Below, one piece after another: positions 58,333-64,000 of a DNA stretch of 64,000 nucleotides. Under the pieces are notes generated by a model. That model was not told where the DNA came from, searched no databases, and saw only the letters and a list, made by a program, of their open reading frames with translations. This DNA is from Phyllobacterium trifolii (GTDB lineage: Bacteria > Pseudomonadota > Alphaproteobacteria > Rhizobiales > Rhizobiaceae): contig NZ_JACHXN010000004.1 of NCBI RefSeq assembly GCF_014192095.1, forward strand, positions 248,001 to 312,000. The letters run 5' to 3'. Position numbers and translations under genes: made by a program. The stretch's first letter is position 1; the number at the start of each line of letters is the position of its first letter.

Positions 58333-59751
58333 ATGCAGCAAGCTGACATCGGATTGATCGGCCTTGGCGTCATGGGCGCCAATCTGGCGCTCAATATCGC
58401 TGAGAACGGTTATCGCGTCGCGGTTTTCAACAGGACAGTGGCAAAGACTCACGAGTTCTACGAAGAGACTGGTAGCCTGAAAGACCAGATCATCCCTTGC
58501 GAAACATTGGAAGATCTCGCGAAGAATATCCGCGCACCGCGGCCGATCATCTTGATGGTCAAAGCCGGAGAAGCCGTCGACGAGCAGATAGCCGCGCTGA
58601 AGCCGTTCCTTGCAAAGGAAGACATCATCATCGATGCCGGCAATGCCAATTTCCACGATACGGTACGCCGTCTTGCCGAACTCGGACCAAACGATCCGAC
58701 GTTCGTTGGCATGGGCGTTTCCGGCGGCGAAGAAGGCGCGCGGCATGGCCCGTCGATCATGGTCGGCGGCACACCTGAATCCTACGCCCGCATAGAGCCG
58801 GTGCTGACAGCAATTTCTGCGAAGTACCAGGGTGAATCCTGCTCCGCCCTGCTCGGTCCTGATGGTGCCGGGCATTTCGTCAAGACCATCCACAACGGCA
58901 TCGAATATGCCGACATGCAGATGATTGCAGAGGTCTACGGTGTGCTGCGCGATGGCCTCGGCCTCGCTCCTGATGCCATCGGCAAAATTTTCGAGAAGTG
59001 GAATGCCGGCCCGCTGAATTCCTACCTCATCGAGATCACTGCGAAGGTCTTGGCTGCGACCGACAAGAAGACTGGCAAACCCGCAGTCGACGTCATCCTC
59101 GATAGCGCGGGCCAAAAGGGAACCGGGCGCTGGGCTGCCATCGAGGCGCAGATGCTCGGCATCCCGGCCACCGGCATTGAAGCAGCAGTGGCTGCGCGAT
59201 CAATCTCGTCGCTGGTCAAGGAGCGGAGCGAAGCGTCAAAAGCCTATCGCGATCTCGGCACCGCAAAACTCGCGGATGGCGGTCAAGCGTTCATCGACGC
59301 GCTGGAAGACGGTTTGCTCGCCGGCAAGATCGCAGCCTACGCCCAAGGATTCGATGTCATGGCCGGCGCGTCGAAGGAACATGGCTGGAATATTCCGCTC
59401 GCCACCACCGCCCGTATCTGGCGCGCCGGCTGTATCATCCGCTCGCAATTCCTCGACCAGATCGCTGCCGCCTTTGAAGGCAGCGAAGGTAAAAATCTGC
59501 TGCTCGCGCCGGCCTTCGTCGAACGGATGAAAACCGGATCGCAATCGTTGCGCAAGATCGTCGCTGAGGCCGCTCTCGCAGGCCTGCCGACGCCGGCGCT
59601 GGCGGCTGCGCTAAGCTATTTTGATAGCTTCCGGCAGGCGCGCGGCACAGCTAACCTCATCCAGGCTCAGCGCGATTTCTTCGGTGCGCATGGCTTCAAA
59701 CGGATCGGCGAGGAAGGCGATTTTCATGGTCCCTGGTCGGAAGCAAATTAA
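58333..59751 (+). CDS. gnd: 6-phosphogluconate dehydrogenase, decarboxylating
   Basis: A 472-residue enzyme of the pentose phosphate pathway (6-phosphogluconate to ribulose 5-phosphate, CO2 and NADPH). Visible are IGLGVMGANLALN (about residues 9-21), NRTVAKT (NADP site), VSGGEEGARHGPSIM (about 127-141), KTIHNGIEYADMQMI (about 183-197) with the catalytic Lys, and C-terminal ALSYFDSFRQAR. Length is that of the 470-residue dimeric type. It probably stands alone or with the RpiR gene. Confidence 0.94.
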   Translation: MQQADIGLIGLGVMGANLALNIAENGYRVAVFNRTVAKTHEFYEETGSLKDQIIPCETLEDLAKNIRAPRPIILMVKAGEAVDEQIAALKPFLAKEDIIIDAGNANFHDTVRRLAELGPNDPTFVGMGVSGGEEGARHGPSIMVGGTPESYARIEPVLTAISAKYQGESCSALLGPDGAGHFVKTIHNGIEYADMQMIAEVYGVLRDGLGLAPDAIGKIFEKWNAGPLNSYLIEITAKVLAATDKKTGKPAVDVILDSAGQKGTGRWAAIEAQMLGIPATGIEAAVAARSISSLVKERSEASKAYRDLGTAKLADGGQAFIDALEDGLLAGKIAAYAQGFDVMAGASKEHGWNIPLATTARIWRAGCIIRSQFLDQIAAAFEGSEGKNLLLAPAFVERMKTGSQSLRKIVAEAALAGLPTPALAAALSYFDSFRQARGTANLIQAQRDFFGAHGFKRIGEEGDFHGPWSEAN

Positions 59752-59895
59752 TCATCAATCGGATTGTCTATGAGACAGCGACAGTGCATCAAGCGGGAGC
59801 CGGGTTTAACCACCCTGGCTCCCTCCACATCTGTGGGGCATGCAAACCCAACCAAATAGCCAAGCGGACGAAGACGCCGCACTGAAAGGTTAGAC

Positions 59896-60516
59896 ATGTC
59901 GACCAACGCGTACCAACATCGTTTATATTCTGCTGAACGGCCGGGAAGCCCGTTGCTTTTCGTATTCCATGGCACCGGCGGTGACGAAAACCAGTTCTTC
60001 GATTTTGGCAGACAATTGCTGCCGGAAGCTGGAATTGTTTCGCCCCGCGGCGATGTCTCCGAGCATGGCGCCGCACGCTTCTTTCGCCGGACACGCGAAG
60101 GCGTCTACGATATGGACGACCTTGCCGCACGCACCAGCGCCATGGCGAAGTTCATTCGCGCGCACAAAGACAAGGCGAAGCCATCGAAAACGGTGGCACT
60201 TGGCTATTCCAACGGAGCAAATATGATCGCCTCCGTGATGCTGTCCCGTCCCGAGCTTTTTGATGAAGCCGTCTTGATGCATCCGCTTGTTCCATGGACG
60301 CCTGAGCCGCAGCTCGGCCTTGCTGGCAAGCGCGCTCTGATCACAGCAGGAAGGTTGGACACGATCTGTCCGCCGGTTCTGACGCAGACCTTCGCAGATT
60401 ATCTGATAGAGCAAGGGGTTGAGACCGATCTCGTCTGGCATTCCGGCGGCCACGAAATCCAGCAAAGCGAAGTCGCTGCCATCGAACGTTTCGTCCGCGC
60501 TACGGTGTTAAAATGA
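59896..60516 (+). CDS. Phospholipase/carboxylesterase-family alpha/beta hydrolase
   Basis: A 206-residue small hydrolase. The oxyanion loop is FHGTGGDE (about 24-31), the nucleophile is Ser in GYSNGANM (about 106-113), the acid is Asp in AGRLDTICP (about 155-163) and the His is in SGGHEIQQ (about 186-193). It resembles COG0400 esterases, which act on short acyl esters or hydroperoxide-related substrates. It follows gnd after 144 bases with no terminator seen. Confidence 0.85.
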   Translation: MSTNAYQHRLYSAERPGSPLLFVFHGTGGDENQFFDFGRQLLPEAGIVSPRGDVSEHGAARFFRRTREGVYDMDDLAARTSAMAKFIRAHKDKAKPSKTVALGYSNGANMIASVMLSRPELFDEAVLMHPLVPWTPEPQLGLAGKRALITAGRLDTICPPVLTQTFADYLIEQGVETDLVWHSGGHEIQQSEVAAIERFVRATVLK

Positions 60517-60543
60517 AAACCGGCCCGAAAGGGCCGGCTTTTG
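60515..60543. terminator. Bidirectional Rho-independent terminator
   Basis: AAAACCGGCCC / GGGCCGGCTTTT with a GAAA tetraloop lies at the convergence of the esterase and acetyltransferase genes. Both strands carry a short U-run. Confidence 0.9.
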
Positions 60544-60544
60544 T

Positions 60545-61159
60545 CTATCGCGAGAACCGTAGCGAAACCGGCAATACCCTCATCGCATGCGATGAGCGGC
60601 GACCCCTTGGGGTCAGCAACCCATGGCACCCTTCAAGGTGGCCCGCCTTCAATTCCAGCGCCAGAAAGCGCCGGCGTTCAACCGGACCCGGCATGGCAAG
60701 GTCTGCTGTCTTCGCACCGCTGAAGCCGAAGCGTTCGTAATATTCCGGATCGCCCACCAGAATGACGGCACCATGGCCGAGCCGTGCAGCCTCTGCTGTT
60801 GCGTGCCGCATCAATGCCACGCCAATGCCCTTGCCCTTGAGTGAAGGTTCGACCGCAAGCGGTCCAAGCAGCAGCGCTCGCACGGGCTTGCCTGTCGCAT
60901 CATGTCCAGCCTGGATATCCCAAAGCCGCACCGTGCCGAGCAGCGCACCATTGATCCCGCGTGCGACGAATGCCAGGCCCTCGGAGGGGAGCCGGCCGCG
61001 GCGCAGCTTTTCCGACGACTTTCGGCGGCGTCCCTCGCCCATGGCGCGGTCGAGCAAAGCTTCGCGGGCACGTTCGTCCAGCGCCGTCTCATTGCGTATG
61101 ATAAAGGCCTGCGATCCGTCCGGATGCAGATTTTGTTCGATGAATTCTACTGCGCTCAT
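60545..61159 (-). CDS. GNAT-family N-acetyltransferase
   Basis: A 204-residue acetyltransferase with the acetyl-CoA motif region LLGPLAVEPSLKGKGIGVALMRHA (about residues 103-126) and VGDPEYYERFGFSG (about 138-151), as in YhbS-type enzymes. ATG 61159 is preferred over an in-frame TTG 12 bases upstream. It lies downstream of the ornithine decarboxylase gene on the same strand, with 79 bases and hairpins between. Acetylation of a polyamine is possible but not shown. Confidence 0.85.
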   Translation of the reverse strand: MSAVEFIEQNLHPDGSQAFIIRNETALDERAREALLDRAMGEGRRRKSSEKLRRGRLPSEGLAFVARGINGALLGTVRLWDIQAGHDATGKPVRALLLGPLAVEPSLKGKGIGVALMRHATAEAARLGHGAVILVGDPEYYERFGFSGAKTADLAMPGPVERRRFLALELKAGHLEGCHGLLTPRGRRSSHAMRVLPVSLRFSR

Positions 61160-61196
61160 TGTCTTGACCAATCAATCATAAGGGTGCGTCATCGCT

Positions 61197-61240
61197 GTCC
61201 GGCGAGCCGGACAACAGTCCACAACCGGGAAAGCCCGGTT
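61197..61240 (-). terminator. Paired hairpins after the ornithine decarboxylase gene
   Basis: AACCGGG / CCCGGTT (61223-61240) overlaps the stop codon, and GTCCGGC / GCCGGAC (61197-61212, 2-base loop) follows. Neither has a good U-run. They may end transcription or shield the 3' end. Confidence 0.45.
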
Positions 61241-62372
61241 AGATGACGTATGATCGGAGCGGTTCAAACCCGTTGAAAGCGACGGCAGAATACGTAGTGG
61301 TATAAGCACCTGTTCCCTCGATCAGCACCTCGTCGCCAATGGTCAGCGAGATCGGCAGCGGATAGGGGTTCTTTTCGTACATCACGTCGGCGCTGTCGCA
61401 GGTCGGGCCCGCAAGAACGCAAGGCTCGGCGAGGTCGCCATCGCGCGGCGTGGTGATCTGGTAGCGGATCGCCTCGTCCATCGTCTCGGCAAGACCGCCG
61501 AACTTGCCGATGTCGAGATAGACCCAGCGTACATTATCATTCGCGGCCTTCTTCGAGACGAGCACGACTTCAGCCTTGATGACACCGGCATTGCCGACCA
61601 TGCCGCGGCCTGGCTCGATGATGGTTTCGGGCAGGCGATTGCCGAAATGCTTGCTCAATGCCTGGAAAATCGCCTGGCCATAGGCCTGGGCGGTTGGCAC
61701 GTCCTTGAGGTAACGGGTCGGGAAACCGCCGCCCATATTGACCATCTTCAACGTGATGCCTTCCATGGCGAGCTTGTCGAAGACGTACTTCGCATCGCCG
61801 AGAGCACGGTCCCAAGCAGCAAGGTCCGTCTGCTGCGAACCCACGTGGAACGACACGCCATAGCTGTCGAGGCCAAGCTTCTGCGCGGCAAGAAGAACAT
61901 CCACAGCCATCGCAGGCACGCAGCCAAACTTGCGCGACAGCGGCCATTCGGCACCGGCACCGTCGGTGAGGACACGGCAGAATACACGGGAACCGGGGGC
62001 AGCGCGGGCTACTTTCTCGACTTCCTCGACACAATCGACAGCGAACAGGCGAATGCCGAGCTCGAAAGCGCGCGCGATATCGCGCTCCTTCTTGATCGTA
62101 TTGCCGAAAGAGATACGGTCAGCCGTCGCGCCGGCGTCAAGCGCCATTTCGGCTTCGGCGACAGAGGCCGTATCGAAATTGGAGCCGAGCGAAGCGAGCA
62201 GGCGCAGGATTTCCGGCGCAGGATTGGCCTTCACCGCATAGAAAATCTTCGATTCCGGCAAAGCCATCTCGAAATTATGATAATTCTCACGCACCACTTC
62301 CAGATCGAGCACCATGCAAGGGCCGTTCGGACGTCGGGTGTTGATGAAGTCGAGAATGCGCTGCGTAGCCAT
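61239..62372 (-). CDS. Ornithine (or lysine/ornithine) decarboxylase, fold III
   Basis: A 377-residue group IV PLP decarboxylase. The PLP Lys is in FYAVKANP (about residues 44-51), HVGSQ lies near 188-192, MGGGFP near 225-230, EPGRGMVG near 266-273 and the active-site Cys in GPTCDSAD (about 323-330). It makes putrescine, the first step of polyamine synthesis in this group. The ATG at 62372 follows GGAG; an ATG six codons upstream is in frame. A long structured leader with a short ORF precedes it. Confidence 0.92.
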   Translation of the reverse strand: MATQRILDFINTRRPNGPCMVLDLEVVRENYHNFEMALPESKIFYAVKANPAPEILRLLASLGSNFDTASVAEAEMALDAGATADRISFGNTIKKERDIARAFELGIRLFAVDCVEEVEKVARAAPGSRVFCRVLTDGAGAEWPLSRKFGCVPAMAVDVLLAAQKLGLDSYGVSFHVGSQQTDLAAWDRALGDAKYVFDKLAMEGITLKMVNMGGGFPTRYLKDVPTAQAYGQAIFQALSKHFGNRLPETIIEPGRGMVGNAGVIKAEVVLVSKKAANDNVRWVYLDIGKFGGLAETMDEAIRYQITTPRDGDLAEPCVLAGPTCDSADVMYEKNPYPLPISLTIGDEVLIEGTGAYTTTYSAVAFNGFEPLRSYVI

Positions 62373-62377
62373 GTTAA

Positions 62378-62395
62378 GCTCCAATTCCATAGCGG
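62378..62395 (-). promoter_or_regulatory. Hairpin between leader peptide and decarboxylase start
   Basis: AGCGG(C)/(G)CCGCT arms flank a CATACCA-type loop (about 62390-62406 in the leader) between the stop of the leader peptide and the GGAG of the decarboxylase gene. It is positioned to link translation of the leader peptide to initiation. Confidence 0.4.
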
Positions 62396-62404
62396 CTGGT
62401 ATGG

Positions 62405-62760
62405 CCGCTCAAGCGATCGCGATTTCACGGGACGCACCCTGAAAAATCGCAAGGACAAAGTGCATGAATCCGTCCCTCGTGAAGCCAGCCTTTGGAGATG
62501 CTGGTACACGCGAATGGTCATGCGGCGATGGATCAACGCTAAAGTCAGCGTCAGTCCGCTTTGTCTGCCTTGGCTTGGATGAACCCATCCGCACTACCGG
62601 CAATGAAGGTGTGCCTCTTCAGTAATTCCGGCTTATGGACAGCCGAAAGACACCAGAAAGGCCCGCACCGTCGTTGCTTCAGATGTCCTCAGCTTGGCAG
62701 TAGGCCGACAAACTGACTGGAGGGGTTAGTTCCAGGTACCATACCGTTTCCTCACCATAA
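62405..62760 (-). ncRNA. Probable speF-type leader RNA of ornithine decarboxylase
   Basis: The leader of roughly 350 bases has several hairpins on the minus strand: TTCGGCT / AGCCGGAA, CTGACGCT / AGCGTTGAT-like, and CCAGC / GCTGG just before the leader peptide. Alphaproteobacterial ornithine decarboxylase genes are known to carry the conserved speF RNA motif in this place. I recognise the context and stems, not a checked covariance match; the 5' end is approximate. Confidence 0.55.
62409..62465 (-). CDS. Candidate 18-residue leader peptide of the decarboxylase gene
   Basis: A short ORF (MHFVLAIFQGASREIAIA) starts with ATG 62465 and a GAGGGA site 7 bases upstream, and stops 36 bases before the decarboxylase ATG. 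The position mimics leader peptides that sense polyamines or ornithine, such as SpeFL in enterobacteria, which is not homologous. Expression is unproven. Confidence 0.55.
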   Translation of the reverse strand: MHFVLAIFQGASREIAIA

Positions 62761-62910
62761 TGAAGATCGGCGGACACCCATGGGCACGTGCGACTTTGGG
62801 CAAGGGGCATATAAGAGGAAAGTTGTGTCCAATCAATGAAAATAATGCGGCAGGGCAAAATTTTTTATTCATTGAACAACGGGGGATAAATGCCCTAGAA
62901 TCATTGAACG

Positions 62911-64000
62911 ATGAGCACAATTCCCCCGCTAAATGCCCTTCTTGATTTACCCTTGGTTAACCTTTCGTCGGGCGATGGCCCGCTGAACGGCGAAACACTC
63001 GGCGTCAAAGACATATTTGACGTTGCCGGCATGCGTACCGGTTGCGGAAATCCGCAAAAATATGACGAATCACTGCCTCCAAGCCGGACCGCCCCTGCAG
63101 TTCAGAGCCTGTTCGATGCGGGTGCTCGCTTCATCGGCAAGACCCAGACCGACGAGCTTGCCTTCTCGATGATGGGCCAGAACACGCATTTTCCCTATCC
63201 GGTCAACCCAAAGGCTCCTGACCGCGTGACAGGTGGCTCGTCTTCAGGTTCCGTCTCGGCGGTAGCGGGCGGTCTTGCCACCATTGCCGTGGGTTCCGAC
63301 ACGGGCGGATCGATCCGTGCTCCCGCAAGCTTCTGCGGCCTCGTTGGTCTTCGCACGACCCACGGACGCATCTCCCTCGAAGGAACCATGCCGCTCGCGC
63401 ATTCGCTGGATACGTTCGGCTGGTTCGCCAAGGACATTGCGCTCTATGAGAAGGTCGGCGCCGTTTTGCTTGGCCCGGACACTTCTGATTTCAAACTCAA
63501 TCGACCGATCTTCTTTCCGCTGCTCGAACACCTCCTGCTTGGCGAAGCGGAAGATACGGCCTACCGGAACATGTATGCGATCGTCAGCGGCCATCTCGGC
63601 CATGCTCGCTCGGCGCGTCAGCCGACCGCATCCATGGACGATCTCTATTTGTGTTTGCGCCAGGTCCAGGCGTTTGAAGCGTGGAGCGAACATGGCGCAT
63701 GGATTTCGGCGAAAGAGCGCAATCTCGGTCCTGCCGTCAAGGAACGTTTCGATTATGGCTCGACCATCGATCTCGAAACCTACCAGCGGCAAATGACGCG
63801 CCGCGATCTTTTTCGCAGGGAGTTGGCCGACCTTTTGAAGGATGACGGCATCATGGTCCTGCCGACAGTCCCGGGTGCGGCCCCGCTTGTCAGCACGTCT
63901 TTTGAAGACAGTCAGGCCTATCGCGAGCGCTGCGTGCGGCTATTCTGTCTTTCCGGCCTTTCCGGTTTTCCTCAGATCACCCTGCCGCTCGGCGAAGTAC
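62911..64000 (+). CDS. Amidase signature enzyme, 3' end beyond the window
   Basis: The first 363 residues of an amidase. The Ser-Ser-Lys triad region is visible: Lys in LGVKDIFDVAG (about residues 31-41), GGSSSGSVSAVAGG (about 108-121), and the acyl-Ser in GSDTGGSIRAPASFCGLVGL (about 129-148). Later a C-terminal LPTVPGAAP strand occurs. It resembles AtzE/GatA-related amidases acting on small amides. A stop codon lies two codons upstream in frame, so ATG 62911 is the earliest possible start, though its ribosome-binding site is weak. It is divergent from the decarboxylase leader. Confidence 0.85.
   Translation, partial: MSTIPPLNALLDLPLVNLSSGDGPLNGETLGVKDIFDVAGMRTGCGNPQKYDESLPPSRTAPAVQSLFDAGARFIGKTQTDELAFSMMGQNTHFPYPVNPKAPDRVTGGSSSGSVSAVAGGLATIAVGSDTGGSIRAPASFCGLVGLRTTHGRISLEGTMPLAHSLDTFGWFAKDIALYEKVGAVLLGPDTSDFKLNRPIFFPLLEHLLLGEAEDTAYRNMYAIVSGHLGHARSARQPTASMDDLYLCLRQVQAFEAWSEHGAWISAKERNLGPAVKERFDYGSTIDLETYQRQMTRRDLFRRELADLLKDDGIMVLPTVPGAAPLVSTSFEDSQAYRERCVRLFCLSGLSGFPQITLPLGEV

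Noticed and set aside
62890-62898. A two-codon mini-ORF (ATG CCC TAG) after GGGGG ahead of the amidase gene
   Set aside because: Such minimal ORFs occur by chance; nothing links it to control of the amidase.

Overview
The window looks like chromosome or chromid sequence from an alphaproteobacterium of the Hyphomicrobiales (Rhizobiales), near Phyllobacterium, Mesorhizobium or Brucella/Ochrobactrum. The reasons are moderately high GC, B12-riboswitch-controlled nrdHIEF, a MocDEF-type demethylase, a GbcAB-type Rieske demethylase, an alphaproteobacterial group-IV ornithine decarboxylase with a structured leader, and a Zur-linked zinc ABC transporter. This placement is by gene content only; there is no rRNA or other marker. 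No tRNA, rRNA, CRISPR array, integrase or insertion sequence was seen. Most DNA is densely coding with tightly coupled operons.

Layout. 1-5.7 kb: a mocD-mocE-mocF-type oxygenase system plus a diverged PanB-family protein (+), converging on a GbcA/GbcB-type Rieske demethylase (-). The gbcAB leader carries a clear cobalamin riboswitch, followed upstream by a REPIN-like inverted repeat. 5.7-17 kb: an L-fucose-type sugar acid catabolic regulon (fuconate dehydratase, SDR, MaoC-like, Gfo/Idh/MocA, mutarotase, second enolase-superfamily enzyme, complete ABC sugar transporter), divergent from an IclR regulator and a fuconolactonase-type amidohydrolase. 17-23.5 kb: Kef-type antiporter, DUF924 protein, an RTX secreted protein, and a TerC/CBS/CorC membrane protein. 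23.6-27.9 kb: cobalamin riboswitch plus nrdHIEF (class Ib ribonucleotide reductase) and a terminator.

28.1-38.2 kb: a QseBC/PmrAB-like two-component system followed by nine same-strand, mostly overlapping genes: HAD phosphatase, class III aminotransferase, arginase-fold enzyme, SMR protein, fatty acid desaturase, alpha/beta hydrolase with a Cys nucleophile, N-acyltransferase, second SMR protein, cyclopropane fatty acid synthase. I know no characterised pathway with this set. It reads as biosynthesis and export of a modified amino-lipid, and it is the best candidate in the window for an undescribed system.

38.2-46.1 kb: MipA/OmpV porin-like protein, zinc ABC transporter (substrate protein, permease, ATPase) divergent from Zur with a Zur-box-like palindrome, then a TetR regulator divergent from an EmrAB-type efflux pair with two near-identical TetR operators. 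46.5-50.6 kb: a Fe3+/polyamine/phosphonate-class ABC importer ending in a terminator. 50.6-58.2 kb: a catabolic cluster on the minus strand (N-formylglutamate amidohydrolase-like, APC permease, glutamine-synthetase-like enzyme, aldehyde dehydrogenase, iron alcohol dehydrogenase) divergent from an RpiR regulator, with a second REPIN-like element inside. 58.3-64 kb: 6-phosphogluconate dehydrogenase, an esterase, a GNAT acetyltransferase, ornithine decarboxylase with leader RNA and an 18-residue leader peptide, and the start of an amidase cut by the window end.
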